Origin: Phaeobacter sp. J2-8
GTDB lineage: Bacteria; Pseudomonadota; Alphaproteobacteria; Rhodobacterales; Rhodobacteraceae
Length of the DNA stretch: 64,000 nt
Assembly: GCF_022867865.1 (NCBI RefSeq)
Contig: NZ_JALIEC010000005.1
Coordinates: 124,001 to 188,000, forward strand
Reading direction: 5' to 3'
In this document: piece by piece, positions 17,941 through 27,947 of the stretch
How positions within the stretch are numbered: position 1 is the first letter of the stretch
Layout: every line of letters starts with the position of its first letter
Translations under genes and position numbers: made by a program
The notes under the pieces: model-generated
What the model was told of the DNA's origin: nothing
The model's input: the letters and a program-made list of their open reading frames with translations, nothing else
The model's database searches: none

Positions 17941-19160
17941 CATTCGCACCCATTCGCGCCCTGGTGACGGCCCTGACCCTGACACTCGCCACCACAGGCC
18001 CCGCATTGGCGCAGGGCTTGTTCTCGCCTGCGGTCAAGGTCGGCGATCAGGTCATCACCACCTATGAAATCAATCAACGGGCCCTGTTCCTGCAGATTTT
18101 GCGGGCGCCGGGCAACCCACGCGAAACCGCGCGTGACCAGTTGATCGAGGACCGTCTGAAGGTTGCAGCCGCCGAAACGGCGGGGGCCGCACCGTCGGAC
18201 GAGGCCATTCGCGGCGGCATGGAAGAATTCGCAGCCCGCGCGGATTTCACCGCGGAACAGTTCATCGGCGAATTGGGCAAGGCCGGGATTGCACCGGAAA
18301 CATTCCGCGACTTTGTGCGCTCCGGGCTGGCCTGGCGCGAGCTGGTGCGGGCGCGTTTTGGGGCGCAAACCCAAGTGTCCGAAGACGAAATCGACCGCGC
18401 GCTTGCCTCCGGCAACGGTGGGTCTTCCGTGCGGGTCTTGCTGGCGGAAATCATCATGCCCGCCCCGCCGCAAGAGGCACAATCGGTTCTGGCCCGCGCA
18501 CAGCGCATCGCCAAATACACCTCGGAATCGCAATTTGCCGCTGCCGCGCGGCAATACTCCGCCACAAAAACACGTGGATCGGGCGGCAAACTGCCCTGGC
18601 AGAAAATCGAAGACCTGCCGCCGGTTCTGCGGCCATTGGTTCTGGCGCTTGGCGAGGGCGAGGTCACCGAGCCGATCCAGATCCCCAATGCGGTGGCCTT
18701 GTTCCAGCTGCGCGCCATCGAGGAAACCGCATATACCCGCCCCAGCTATTCCGCCGTGGAATATGCCGCCTATTACATGGCGGGCGGGCGCAGCCCCGAC
18801 ACGCTGGCAAAGGCCAACAAGATTGCCGAAAGTGTCGACACCTGTGACGACCTTTACGGCGTGGCAAAGGGCCAGCCGGAAGAGGTGCTTGACCGTGCCG
18901 CGTTGCCGCCTGCCGACATTCCGGCCGATATCGCCATGGAACTGGCCAAGATGGACGCAGGCGAGGTTTCGACCACGTTGACCCGCGCCAATGGCGAGAC
19001 ATTGGTGGTGCTGATGCTGTGTGGCCGCAGCCCGGTGACCGAGGAAGCACAGGACCGCGAGGCGGTGATCGCCGGATTGCGTGCCCGCAAGCTGAACGGT
19101 TTGGCCAATTCCTATCTCGAACAATTGCGCGCCGAAGCCCGCATCATCGTCATCGAATGA
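17928..19160 (+). CDS. surA: Periplasmic chaperone / peptidyl-prolyl isomerase SurA
   Basis: The product has 410 residues. A signal peptide (IRALVTALTLTLATTGPALAQ) precedes the SurA N-domain (VKVGDQVITTYEINQRALFL) and a parvulin-type segment (VLLAEIIMPAPPQEAQ to GEVTEPIQIPNAVALFQLR, residues about 165-265). A degenerate second parvulin-like part and a C-terminal helix follow. SurA guides outer-membrane proteins such as LptD to the BAM complex, which explains its place between lptD and pdxA. The stop overlaps the pdxA start by four bases. Confidence 0.93.
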   Translation: MQTMTFAPIRALVTALTLTLATTGPALAQGLFSPAVKVGDQVITTYEINQRALFLQILRAPGNPRETARDQLIEDRLKVAAAETAGAAPSDEAIRGGMEEFAARADFTAEQFIGELGKAGIAPETFRDFVRSGLAWRELVRARFGAQTQVSEDEIDRALASGNGGSSVRVLLAEIIMPAPPQEAQSVLARAQRIAKYTSESQFAAAARQYSATKTRGSGGKLPWQKIEDLPPVLRPLVLALGEGEVTEPIQIPNAVALFQLRAIEETAYTRPSYSAVEYAAYYMAGGRSPDTLAKANKIAESVDTCDDLYGVAKGQPEEVLDRAALPPADIPADIAMELAKMDAGEVSTTLTRANGETLVVLMLCGRSPVTEEAQDREAVIAGLRARKLNGLANSYLEQLRAEARIIVIE

Positions 19161-20122
19161 GCCCGCAGCCCCCCGCCCCCGTCGCGCTGAGTTGTGGCGA
19201 ACCGGCGGGTGTCGGCCCGGAATTGGCGGCAAAGGCCTGGAATGTGCTGCGTGAGCGTGTGCCGTTCTTTTTGATTGGCGATGCCCGTCACCTGCCCGCT
19301 GATACGCCCCATGTGCGCATCACGGATCCCGCCGAGGCCCCCGGCGCAATGGCGCATGGGCTGCCGGTTCTGCATCGTGATTTTGGCCCCGCGGTTACCC
19401 CCGGCGTGGCACAGGCGGCACATGCCCAACCGGTGATCGACGCCATCGCCGAAGGTGTATCCATGGCGATGTCGGGGCGCGCTGCCGCGCTCTGCACCGC
19501 GCCGATCCACAAGAAGGCGCTGGCAGATGGTGCCGGGTTTGCCTATCCCGGCCACACCGAGTTTCTGGCGGCACTGGCCGGGGTGGACCGGGTGGTGATG
19601 ATGCTGGCCTCGCCCGTATTGCGGGTGGTGCCGGTGACCATTCACATCCCGCTTGTCGAAGTGGCATCGGCGCTGACGCCGCAGCTGTTGGAAGACACGA
19701 TCCGGATCACGCATCGGGGGCTCATCCAGCGCTTCGCGCTGTCTTCGCCCCGGATGGCAATTGCCGGGTTGAACCCGCATGCTGGCGAAGGTGGGCGCAT
19801 GGGGCGCGAAGAGATCGAGGTGATCGAACCGGTCCTCGCGCAGTTGCGCGCTGAGGGGATAGAGGTCGTCGGGCCGATGTCGGCAGACACGATGTTTCAT
19901 GACGCGGCACGTGGGCGCTATGATGTGGCGATCTGCATGTACCATGATCAGGCGCTGATTCCGATCAAGACCCTGGACTTTGACCGCGGCGTGAATGTCA
20001 CGCTGGGCCTGCCGTTTCTGCGGACCTCGCCCGATCATGGCACCGCTTTTGATATTGCCGGGCGTGGCATTGCCAACCCGACATCGATCATCGCCGCGCT
20101 GGAGATGGCAGGCGGCCATTAA
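19157..20122 (+). CDS. pdxA: 4-hydroxythreonine-4-phosphate dehydrogenase
   Basis: The product has 321 residues and is full length. PdxA oxidises 4-phosphohydroxy-L-threonine in DXP-dependent pyridoxal phosphate synthesis. Family motifs: CGEPAGVGPELAAKAW at the N terminus, APIHKKAL, YPGHTEFLAAL with a metal-ligand His, INLNPHAGEGG-like GLNPHAGEGG, MYHDQALIPIKTL with a second His, and the late TSPDHGTAFDIAG with a third. ATG 19157 overlaps the surA stop. It lies 30 bp before rsmA, the standard surA-pdxA-rsmA order. Confidence 0.97.
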   Translation: MSPQPPAPVALSCGEPAGVGPELAAKAWNVLRERVPFFLIGDARHLPADTPHVRITDPAEAPGAMAHGLPVLHRDFGPAVTPGVAQAAHAQPVIDAIAEGVSMAMSGRAAALCTAPIHKKALADGAGFAYPGHTEFLAALAGVDRVVMMLASPVLRVVPVTIHIPLVEVASALTPQLLEDTIRITHRGLIQRFALSSPRMAIAGLNPHAGEGGRMGREEIEVIEPVLAQLRAEGIEVVGPMSADTMFHDAARGRYDVAICMYHDQALIPIKTLDFDRGVNVTLGLPFLRTSPDHGTAFDIAGRGIANPTSIIAALEMAGGH

Positions 20123-20152
20123 GATGCGTATTTTAGAAAGAGAAGAAGCGAC

Positions 20153-21013
20153 ATGGCGACGATAGACGATCTTCCGGCGCTGCGCGATGTGATCACCACC
20201 CATGAGCTGGTCGCCAAAAAATCGCTTGGCCAGAACTTTCTTCTGGATTTGAACCTGACGGCGAAAATTGCCCGTCTGGCCGGTGGGCAGGCCGATGCGC
20301 TTGCCGGGTGTGACATTCTGGAAATTGGCCCCGGCCCCGGCGGTTTGACCCGTGGGCTTTTGGTCGAAGGTGCGCGCCGGGTTCTGGCGATTGAAAAAGA
20401 TGCGCGCTGCATGCCCGCGCTGGACGAGATTGCCGCGCGTTATCCGGGGCGGTTGCAGGTGATCAACGGGGATGCGCTGGAGGTCGATCCACTGGCGCAT
20501 TTGACACCACCGATCCGTATTGCCGCCAATCTGCCGTATAATGTGGGCACGGAATTGCTGGTGCGTTGGCTGACGCCCCCCGCCTGGCCGCCGTTTTGGC
20601 AATCCCTGACCTTGATGTTTCAACGCGAGGTGGCGGAGCGCATTGTCGCGCAGCCCGGCACCAAACCCTATGGTCGGTTGGCGGTTCTGGCCCAGTGGCG
20701 CACAACGCCGCGCATTGTCCTGTCACTACCACCTGAGGCGTTTTCGCCACCACCCAAAGTGTCCTCGGCTGTGGTGCACTTCGAAGCGCTGGATGCGCCG
20801 CGATTTGAGGCCGATGCCGCCATTCTGCAAGAGGTGGTGGCCCGTGGTTTCAACCAGAGGCGCAAGATGCTGCGCGCCAGTTTGAAAGGCATTGTGCCCG
20901 GGGTTGAGGATGTATTGCGCGCGGTTGGCATTGCCCCGACAGAGCGGGCAGAACAGGTGTCCCTGGAAGAATTCTGTGCACTGGCGCGGGCGATAAAGGC
21001 GGCGCGCAGCTGA
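20153..21013 (+). CDS. rsmA: 16S rRNA (adenine1518/1519-N6) dimethyltransferase
   Basis: The product has 286 residues of the KsgA/RsmA family, which dimethylates two adjacent adenines in helix 45 of 16S rRNA. Motifs: [11 protein letters not shown], the SAM-binding [28 protein letters not shown], and the catalytic [14 protein letters not shown] (NLPY). The C-terminal helical domain has [14 protein letters not shown]. It closes the lpt-surA-pdxA operon. Confidence 0.97.
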   Translation: MATIDDLPALRDVITTHELVAKKSLGQNFLLDLNLTAKIARLAGGQADALAGCDILEIGPGPGGLTRGLLVEGARRVLAIEKDARCMPALDEIAARYPGRLQVINGDALEVDPLAHLTPPIRIAANLPYNVGTELLVRWLTPPAWPPFWQSLTLMFQREVAERIVAQPGTKPYGRLAVLAQWRTTPRIVLSLPPEAFSPPPKVSSAVVHFEALDAPRFEADAAILQEVVARGFNQRRKMLRASLKGIVPGVEDVLRAVGIAPTERAEQVSLEEFCALARAIKAARS

Positions 21014-21042
21014 TTCAACCGTTGCGGATTGGAACAGAAAAA

Positions 21043-21063
21043 GGCCACCCGGTTTGGGTGGCC
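21043..21063 (-). terminator. Intrinsic terminator hairpin, best read on the minus strand
   Basis: GGCCACCC-GGTTT-GGGTGGCC is a perfect 8-bp stem. On the minus strand it is followed by TTTTTCTG, so it fits termination of leftward transcription from the DUF4167 gene. On the plus strand no T run follows, although it could still stall rsmA transcripts. Confidence 0.7.
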
Positions 21064-21202
21064 TCACAAATTCTCAGACATTTCAGATCAATCGGGCGCT
21101 CAGTTCATCCGGGTGCACTGGGCTCCGGGTGCACCGGGCATTGCCACGTAAACGACGCAGTCACCCGCAAAACGCACCGGCCAAAAACACACCGGCCAAA
21201 AA

Positions 21203-21233
21203 CGCATCGGCCAAATATGTGTTGGCCGATGCG
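21203..21233 (-). terminator. Strong terminator with a tandem-repeated tail
   Basis: CGCATCGGCCAA, a 7-base loop and TTGGCCGATGCG make a perfect 12-bp stem just beyond the stop of the DUF4167 gene (21250, minus strand). TTTTTGGCC follows directly on that strand. The tail TTTTTGGCCGGTGYG then recurs in about 15-bp steps (roughly 21170-21203). Confidence 0.8.
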
Positions 21234-21249
21234 ACACCACCGCAGACGC

Positions 21250-22247
21250 TTATTCAGCCGCTTGTGATGGCTCGTCTTTTGGACCTTCGGCCGGAGCCTC
21301 TGATGCGGGGGCCTCTGATGTCTTTGTCTCTGCCGCAGTCGTCTTTTTCGTCGTTCTGGTCGACGGCTTTCGCGTCGTCGTTTTTGCCGCCGGCTTCTTG
21401 GCCGACCTGGTCGTGGTCTTTTTCGCAGGCGTTTCCTTGGCACTTACGGTTGCCGGTTCATCGGCGGTTGGCGCCGCTGCGGTGTCCGCTGCTTTTTTGG
21501 TCGATCTACGGCGCGTGGTCTTGGGCTTTGTGACCGCGGCCTCGGCCTTGCTTTCCGGGGTTTCGACCAGACCGCTGTCTGTGTCGTCGCCTGCGATTTC
21601 CATCACATCGGGCTGCGGGGCATCGGGTTGGCTGACATCCGGTTGCGGTGCATCCGCAGGGTCAACGGCCCGGGGCGCACGGGATGTGGATCTCGCCGTG
21701 GCTGGTTTGGCAGCAGGCGGTGTCGCAGTTTCCTGAGGCGCGGGCACCGAGGCGGCCGCAGCATCTGCTGCGGGCGCGTTGGGGCCGGCGCGGCCTGTGG
21801 TTGGGCAGCCTGTGGATGTGAGGACTGTGGATTGGCGGATTGTGGATTGGTAGATTGGCGTGAAGGCGATTGCGGCTGAGGCTGGCCATCATTGCCGTTA
21901 TGAGGCTCACGCTCCTGACGTTCAGACCGTTCACGGTCGCGCTGCGCCTGACGCTCGCGGTTCTGACGTTCCTGCTCTTCGCGCTTGGATTCTTGTTCCT
22001 TTTGCGCCTCGCTCAGCAATCGCAGGTAATGTTCCGCGTGTTGTTGAAAGTTTTCGGTCGCAACCCGATCACCCGACAACTGGGCATCACGTGCCAGTTG
22101 ATTGTATTTGTCGATGATCTGCTGCGGCGTACCGCGCACCTTGCCTTCTGGCCCGGAACTGTCAAAGACCCGGTTGATAATATTGCCGCCCGAAGGTTTG
22201 TTGCTGCGGTTCGATCGCGACCGCGATCGTGACTTCGATGATCTCAT
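21250..22247 (-). CDS. DUF4167 protein with Lys/Ala/Pro-rich histone-H1-like tail, one frameshift
   Basis: Read across one frame change this is about 332 residues. The N terminus is Arg/Ser-rich (SKSRSRSRSNRSNKP) and leads into the DUF4167 core (VRGTPQQIIDKYNQLARDA to ENFQQHAEHYLRLLSEAQ). A highly charged Glu/Arg/Gln helix, a Pro/Gln-rich linker with NPQS-type repeats, and a tail of Lys-Thr/Ala-Lys repeats (KTTTRSAKKPAAKTTTRK) follow. One C seems missing in the run at 21781-21784 (GGGG on the plus strand); restoring it joins QAAPAP to NAPAADAAAAS. The role is unknown; the tail looks nucleic-acid binding. The gene ends 17 bp before a strong terminator and is preceded by a 271-bp gap with no gene. 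Confidence 0.78.
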
Positions 22248-22518
22248 TTAATGTGGTCCAGCCCGTTTCCGTAAGTCTGTGCCGGTCCGCCTGATGCTGC
22301 GCTATTGGCGCATGTTGCTGTAGGCGGTCATGCTCTTGTTCGGCTAATGTCACGCGGGGTTGCGAATGCGACCCGCCAGCGGCGACACCCAAGCAATAAC
22401 CATGTCATGGCATTTCAAACAAGGGGTTAATTCGCATTCGACCTTGGATATGGGTGCAAAAGCGACAGTTTGCCGCCAAATGGCCGAGATTTTGCGTGAA
22501 AAATGCAGCAAAACCGCG

Positions 22519-23346
22519 TCACGCCTTGCGGGCGCTGACGACACGGTCGCGTTTATCAAGATCCGCCACCACCACCACATCGGTCAGACCAGCAGCGGAC
22601 ATCAGCGCCGAAACCGCCGCCCCCTGCTGCCAGCCGATTTCCACCAACAGCCGCCCGCCGGGTTCAAGATGGCGCGGCGCGCCAGCGGCCAGCGCGCGAT
22701 AGGCGCTTAACCCGTCACCTTCGTCGGTCAACGCAAGACGCGGTTCATGCGCCAGTTCCGGCGCCAGATCCGCCATCTCATCCTTGGCGATATACGGCGG
22801 GTTTGACACGATCAGATCGAAACTGCCTTCGACCATGTCGTACCAATCGCTTTGTCGCAGCAATACGCCGTCCCCCTGACCCAGGGCCGCACGATTGCGC
22901 ACCGCCACGTCCAGCGCCGCCGGTGACAGATCGGTGCCCAGCCCCCAGGCCCCCTGGGTTTCCGCCAGAAGCGTCAACAGGATACAGCCCGACCCGGTGC
23001 CAAGATCAAGAACACGTTCAAACGGATGCGACAAAGCCGCTTCGATCAGGGTTTCGGTTTCCGGGCGCGGGTCAAGCACATCGGGGGTCACGATGAATTC
23101 GCGTCCATAGAACATGCGCGTGCCAATAAGATGCGACACCGGTTCACGTGCCACACGGCGGGCAATCAACGCGTCATACCGGGTGATGGTCTCTGCCGTG
23201 ACCTCCTCTGGCAGGACCAGCGTCAACCGCCCCGGATCACAGGCCAGAACATGCGCCAGAATACGGCGGGCATCACGCCCTGCCCCATCAATGCCCACAG
23301 ACTTCAGCGCCCGCGTCGCGCGGGCGAGGATTTCGGTCCCGGTCAT
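22519..23346 (-). CDS. prmC: Peptide chain release factor N5-glutamine methyltransferase
   Basis: The product has 275 residues. An N-terminal helical domain precedes a SAM methyltransferase domain with [13 protein letters not shown] (residues about 112-124) and the catalytic NPPY at 182-185. PrmC methylates the glutamine of the GGQ motif of release factors 1 and 2. It starts within the last bases of prfA (ATG overlapping the prfA TGA), so substrate and modifier are translationally coupled. Confidence 0.96.
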   Translation of the reverse strand: MTGTEILARATRALKSVGIDGAGRDARRILAHVLACDPGRLTLVLPEEVTAETITRYDALIARRVAREPVSHLIGTRMFYGREFIVTPDVLDPRPETETLIEAALSHPFERVLDLGTGSGCILLTLLAETQGAWGLGTDLSPAALDVAVRNRAALGQGDGVLLRQSDWYDMVEGSFDLIVSNPPYIAKDEMADLAPELAHEPRLALTDEGDGLSAYRALAAGAPRHLEPGGRLLVEIGWQQGAAVSALMSAAGLTDVVVVADLDKRDRVVSARKA

Positions 23347-24389
23347 TGCATTTCGGCCAGCAAGGTCGCCTGGGCATCCGCGGTCAGCGCGTCGATGATA
23401 TCATCGAGATCACCCTGCATCACCTGATCCAGCTTGTAGAGCGTCAGATTGATGCGGTGGTCGGTCATCCGGCCCTGCGGGAAGTTATAGGTGCGAATGC
23501 GTTCGCTGCGGTCGCCGCTGCCCACCTGAGATTTGCGGTCAGCGCTGCGTTCACTGTCCACCCGCTGACGTTCCAGATCGAACAGCCGGGTTTTCAGCAC
23601 TTGCATCGCGATCTCGCGGTTGCGGTGTTGCGATTTTTCGGCGCTCACCACCATGATGCCGCTGGGAATATGAGTGATGCGCACCGCAGAATCGGTGGTG
23701 TTGACGTGTTGTCCCCCCGCACCAGAGGCGCGCATGGTATCAATCCGAATGTCGCCGGGGTCGATGTGAATATCGACATCCTCGGCCTCTGGCAGCACCG
23801 CAACCGTGGCGGCCGAGGTGTGAATACGCCCGCCGCTTTCGGTTGTTGGCACGCGTTGCACCCGGTGTACGCCGCTTTCGAATTTCAGCCGGGCAAAGAC
23901 GTTTTCGCCTTTGACATGGGCCACCACCTCTTTGATGCCGCCCAGTTCGGTGGCGTTTTCCTCGATGATCTCGAACGTCCAGCCGTGGTTTTCGGCATAG
24001 CGCTGATACATCCGCAAGAGATCGCCGGCAAAAAGCGCCGCCTCTTCGCCGCCGGTTCCGGGGCGGATTTCGACAATCGCCGGGCGCGCGTCTGCGTCAT
24101 CCTTGGGCAACAGCGCCAATTGCAGCGCATGTTCCACCTCTGGCAGACGCTTTTTCAGGATCGGCAGTTCTTCTTCTGCCAACTCCTTCATATCCGGGTC
24201 GGCCAGCATCGCCTCGGCCTCAGCCATATCGTCAAGCAGCTGACGCCATTCGCCAATTTGTTCGACCACCGGGCGCAGATCGGAATACTCCTTGCCCAGC
24301 TTGGCAATGTCACTGCCGCCTTCGGCCATCTTGGCCTCCAGGAATTCAAACCGATCTTCAATCTGGCGCAGGCGGTCTTCGGGGATCAT
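23343..24389 (-). CDS. prfA: Peptide chain release factor 1
   Basis: The product has 348 residues and terminates translation at UAA/UAG. The stop-codon recognition PxT motif is PTT at 181-183, which marks RF1 rather than RF2, and the catalytic GGQ is at 225-227 in [16 protein letters not shown]. It is full length with an N-terminal coiled helical domain. It overlaps prmC by four bases. Confidence 0.97.
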   Translation of the reverse strand: MIPEDRLRQIEDRFEFLEAKMAEGGSDIAKLGKEYSDLRPVVEQIGEWRQLLDDMAEAEAMLADPDMKELAEEELPILKKRLPEVEHALQLALLPKDDADARPAIVEIRPGTGGEEAALFAGDLLRMYQRYAENHGWTFEIIEENATELGGIKEVVAHVKGENVFARLKFESGVHRVQRVPTTESGGRIHTSAATVAVLPEAEDVDIHIDPGDIRIDTMRASGAGGQHVNTTDSAVRITHIPSGIMVVSAEKSQHRNREIAMQVLKTRLFDLERQRVDSERSADRKSQVGSGDRSERIRTYNFPQGRMTDHRINLTLYKLDQVMQGDLDDIIDALTADAQATLLAEMQ

Positions 24390-24440
24390 GTTTGCTACTT
24401 TGATTTGGCGAAAGTGGAGTTGCTGTGATAAACTGGGAAC

Positions 24441-24731
24441 ATGGTAAGAGAAAGTGCCCTTTTGTTGCTGCTTGCCACATCAGCCAACGCCGATGTGACT
24501 GGACCCGGCGGGAAAACGGTCGATTGTTTCTGCACCGACAGCACCGGATCCCGTATTGAGCTGGGCCAGACGATCTGTTTGCAGGTCGATGGCCGCATGT
24601 TCATGGCGCAATGTCAGATGTCGTTGAACGTGCCGATGTGGCGCGAAGTGTCGCAAGGCTGCCTGGGGGCGAGCCTACCCCAAAGCCTTGATCCAGCTTT
24701 CAATCCGGGCGCGGTTGACGCCCAGATCTGA
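24441..24731 (+). CDS. Small exported Cys-containing protein of unknown function
   Basis: The product has 96 residues with a short signal peptide ([16 protein letters not shown]). Three cysteine-bearing segments ([38 protein letters not shown]) suggest a small disulfide-stabilised periplasmic domain. I recognise the pattern as a conserved hypothetical of Roseobacter relatives but know no function. Its last 57 bases overlap the convergent DUF1499-like gene, so the final residues may be non-conserved. Confidence 0.62.
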   Translation: MVRESALLLLLATSANADVTGPGGKTVDCFCTDSTGSRIELGQTICLQVDGRMFMAQCQMSLNVPMWREVSQGCLGASLPQSLDPAFNPGAVDAQI

Positions 24732-25097
24732 TTTGCCGAACCGGGCGCGGCTGTACAGTTCCACTGTTGTGGCGTCCCGCAGGGTCAGCGTGGTGTAATC
24801 GGGAAACGCCATAAGGCGACTGCGGGTGACATAGGTGATCTGCCCCTCGGCCAGCGACCCTGCCAGAACCTTGGTGCGCGGCGTGGCGCGGATCTGGGCA
24901 TCAAAGGCCGCCATGCGCGCATTGACGTCACCGGTGACAGCCTCGCGGTAGACATGGTCTTTTTCGCCGTCGATATGGCCCATTTCGCTGCCTTCGGCCG
25001 CAACATGCCAGCGCAGCGGATCGTCCGGCGCAACCCGCACCCAGACCACAGCGCCAACGATCAACAGGATCACAAGTTTTAAAATTACTTTCAACAC
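24675..25097 (-). CDS. DUF1499-type membrane-anchored protein
   Basis: The product has about 140 residues. One N-terminal helix (VILKLVILLIVGAVVWVRVA) is followed by APDDPLRWHV and a domain ending ITYVTRSRLMAFPDYTTL and [21 protein letters not shown], which fits DUF1499. Function is unknown; it is probably periplasmic and tethered. The start is uncertain: GTG at 25097 gives MLKVILK and overlaps the agmatinase stop, and a TTG at 25109 adds four residues. Confidence 0.7.
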   Translation of the reverse strand: MLKVILKLVILLIVGAVVWVRVAPDDPLRWHVAAEGSEMGHIDGEKDHVYREAVTGDVNARMAAFDAQIRATPRTKVLAGSLAEGQITYVTRSRLMAFPDYTTLTLRDATTVELYSRARFGKSDLGVNRARIESWIKALG

Positions 25098-25098
25098 G

Positions 25099-26069
25099 TT
25101 ACGATCCAATCTTCAGATGATTCCAGCCCCAGAGGCATATCAGTTCCACCGCCACATGGGCACCGGCGATTGCGGTGGCGCCTGTGGTGTCAAAAGGCGG
25201 CGAAACCTCGACCACGTCACCGCCCAGAAGGTTGATCCCCGCCAGTTCACGCAGCGCCACAGCCGCCTGTGCGGTGCTCAGCCCCCCCAGACCGGCGTGC
25301 CAGTGCCGGGGGCAAAGGCCGGGTCAAGACAATCTATATCAAAGGTCAGATATGTCGGGGCGTCTCCGACGATCTCCTTGATGCGCTCCGCCGTCTTTTT
25401 CGGCCCGATTTCATGCACTTGCCGGGCATCTATCATCTGCATTCCGTGACGATCGGGATTATCCGTGCGAATGCCGACATGCACAGAGCGCGCCGGATCC
25501 ACCAGCCCCAGCTTGATCGCCTTGTAAAGGAACGTGCCGTGGTCAATCCGCTCCATATCGTCATCGGTCCAAGTGTCGCTATGGGCGTCAAACTGGATCA
25601 CGGACAGGGGGCCGTATTTTTCCGCATAGGCGCGCAGGATTGGCAAGGTGATGAAATGATCCCCGCCCAGGGTAATGCTGCCCGCGCCCGCGGCCAGAAT
25701 ACCCGCCATATGTGCCTGGAGGGCGGCGGGAAATTCCGACACTTTGGCATAGTCGAACGCCAGATCGCCGTAATCAACAATTGATAGCTGTTCCAAGGGG
25801 TTGAAGCCCCAACCAAAAGGCGCATCCGGGCTTTGCAGCGCGCTGGCCTCGCGGATCGCGCGCGGTCCAAGCCGGGTGCCGGGGCGGTTTGTCACCGCCT
25901 GATCAAACGGTACGCCGGTAATCGCAAGATCGACGCCGGTCAGATCCTTGCTGTAGCGGCGACGCAAAAAGGATGTCGCCCCGCCAAAGGTGTTCTCATA
26001 ACTGAGCCCCCGAAGATCCGCGCGCGTAAACGCATCATCCACCGCCGTTTTTGCATCTTCCAGTGCCAT
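25099..26069 (-). CDS. speB: Agmatinase-like ureohydrolase, one frameshift
   Basis: Read across one frame change this is about 323 residues of the arginase/agmatinase superfamily, manganese enzymes that release urea from guanidino compounds. Metal motifs: TLGGDHFITLP, VIQFDAHSDTW (the DAHxD motif) and LTFDIDCLDPAFAPGTGTPVWGG. The frame then breaks in a seven-C run (plus strand 25282-25288) that should have eight. Beyond it the ending LSTAQAAVALRELAGINLL and DVVEVSPPFDTTGATA is intact, to a stop at 25099-25101. The family is sure; the substrate (agmatine, guanidinobutyrate or other) is not. Confidence 0.82.
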
Positions 26070-26158
26070 AGCCCGCTCCTGTTTGCATGGCGGCGCATCT
26101 GGACACTTGCCGCGCGCCGCGACAGATTGCACACAAACCCAAAACCAGAGGCGCTGCA

Positions 26159-26992
26159 ATGGCTGACGACGCATTGATCCACGATCCTGACGGCGGAATT
26201 CCGCGGCTTTTGGAAATCATGCGGCGGCTGCGCGATCCGGACACCGGCTGTCCCTGGGATATCGAACAGGATTTCACTAGCATCGCGCCCTATACCATTG
26301 AAGAAGCTTACGAAGTCGCGGATGCCATCGAACGTCGCGACTGGCCCGAGCTGGAGGGCGAATTGGGCGATCTGCTGTTGCAGACCGTCTATCACACCCA
26401 AATGGGGGCCGAGGCCGGTCATTTCGATTTTCATAGCGTGACCAAGGCGATAGCCGACAAAATGGTCGCAAGGCATCCACATGTGTTTGGCGATGAAAGC
26501 CGGGACAAAAGCGCCGAACAGCAAACTGCAGATTGGGAAAAGATCAAGGCGGCGGAACGTGCGGGAAAGGCCCAGAGCGGCGCGCTGGACGGTGTTGCGG
26601 TGGGATTGCCGGCCTTGTTGCGGGCGATGAAGCTGCAAAAACGGGCGGCGCGTGTCGGATTTGACTGGCCGGAAACCACCATGGTGCTGGACAAAATCGC
26701 CGAGGAATCGCGCGAATTGGTCGAGGCCAAGGAAACGCTACCACAGGACAAAGTCGAAGAGGAAATGGGCGATCTGCTGTTTGTCATGGCCAATCTGGCG
26801 CGGCATCTGGAGGTTGATCCAGAAGCGGCCCTGCGCCGGGCCAATGCCAAATTCCTGCGTCGTTTCAAGTCGATAGAAGCTGCTTTGGCAGCAAAGGGCA
26901 AAACCCCATCCCAATCAGATCTGGCAGAGATGGATGCGCTATGGGACGCGGCCAAACTGGCCGAGCGTTCGGGTGTCAGCGCAGAAAAGTGA
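26159..26992 (+). CDS. mazG: Nucleoside triphosphate pyrophosphohydrolase MazG
   Basis: The product has 277 residues with two MazG domains: the first with TIEEAYEVADAIERRDWPEL and GELGDLLLQTVYH, the second with EESRELVEAKE and EEEMGDLLFVMANLARH. The EExxE...ExxD magnesium sites are visible in both. MazG hydrolyses NTPs to NMP and pyrophosphate, cleaning nucleotide pools or tuning ppGpp. It starts at ATG 26159 and its 3' end overlaps the convergent sulfotransferase-like gene by 17 bp. Confidence 0.95.
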   Translation: MADDALIHDPDGGIPRLLEIMRRLRDPDTGCPWDIEQDFTSIAPYTIEEAYEVADAIERRDWPELEGELGDLLLQTVYHTQMGAEAGHFDFHSVTKAIADKMVARHPHVFGDESRDKSAEQQTADWEKIKAAERAGKAQSGALDGVAVGLPALLRAMKLQKRAARVGFDWPETTMVLDKIAEESRELVEAKETLPQDKVEEEMGDLLFVMANLARHLEVDPEAALRRANAKFLRRFKSIEAALAAKGKTPSQSDLAEMDALWDAAKLAERSGVSAEK

Positions 26993-27832
26993 TCCCGCGA
27001 AACTGGGATATCTTGTCGAGATGCTGCTCATAGCGCGCGCGCAAAAGGGCGATGTCGTCGTCCTGCAAACCGGCAAAGCCGGTCGGCGCCTGCGCGTCGG
27101 CATGATCCGCGATCACCGCCTGCCATTGCGCGCGTGTCAGGGTTTCACCGGCACGATACCGGGCCTGCAACGCCTCTAGCGCGGCGTCGGTGGCCGAAAG
27201 GTTCAGGGCACGTTCCGGTTCGCGAAGCGGCATCGACAGGTCGGGCACAAGCTGATTCAACAGATCCACGCTGCGACCCCTTCTGGTGTAACTTATCACC
27301 ACAAACTCTTGTGGCATAATGATTTTCTGAAACGCACGCACCAGGACCGGCCAGCCACGGTCCATCGCCATGAAATTGGCAGAAACCTCGTGAAACGGTG
27401 CGACGGCATTGTCTTCGGCGCGTTTGCGATAGGCGCTGGTGAACAATGCGTCATAGCTGCGCAGGACCAGAACCATGCGCCGGGGCCGATCGACCCCCAG
27501 GGTCGCCAGCGCTGACCGCAACACCCGCAGCCGGGTTTCGGCGGCAGGGTAAAACCGCCCCCGGTAAAACGGAAACATGCGCCCGGGAATATTCTCTTCC
27601 GACACAATCAACGCGCGGTTCGGCGTTGTGCTGTGGCCCGCCAGAACCCTGGCGGCGACCCCCGCATCTTTCAGCTTCAGCCGAAGATTTCCCCCCGGTA
27701 TCCCGTCGCGCCCCGGATAGGCAGTGTCATATCCCGCCGTCGCCAATGCACCCCGGTTCAGATCGAGACACATCTGAAAGGACGATGTCCCGGTGCGATG
27801 GGCGCGGCATGGATGTAGACAGCTTTGGGCAT
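26976..27832 (-). CDS. Sulfotransferase-like protein, frameshifted near the 5' end
   Basis: From ATG 27832 the protein starts MPKAVYIHAAP. Adding one C to the CCC run (plus strand GGG 27800-27802) continues it as HRTGTSSFQMCLDLNRGAL, a PAPS-loop-like motif of the HxxKTGTT type. The remainder (RMVLVLRSYDALFTSAYRKRAED) matches the second PAPS-binding segment with an RS pair. About 285 residues in total. It is probably a cytosolic sulfotransferase or a related glycan-modifying protein; the acceptor is unknown. The downstream frame alone (from 27773) lacks the nucleotide loop and would be a truncated annotation. Confidence 0.68.
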
Positions 27833-27947
27833 GATCTGCGCTCCGGGGTGGCCTTGGCCTGATATGGCCAGACGGACAGCCACAAACCGCTTATGGACTT
27901 TCGCGGTCCCGGTTGACAAGTTGGCGACGATACAGACAGAGGCAGAG

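Noticed and set aside
19112-20623. Minus-strand open frame of 503 codons across pdxA and rsmA
   Set aside because: It covers two certain genes on the other strand, so it is a shadow.
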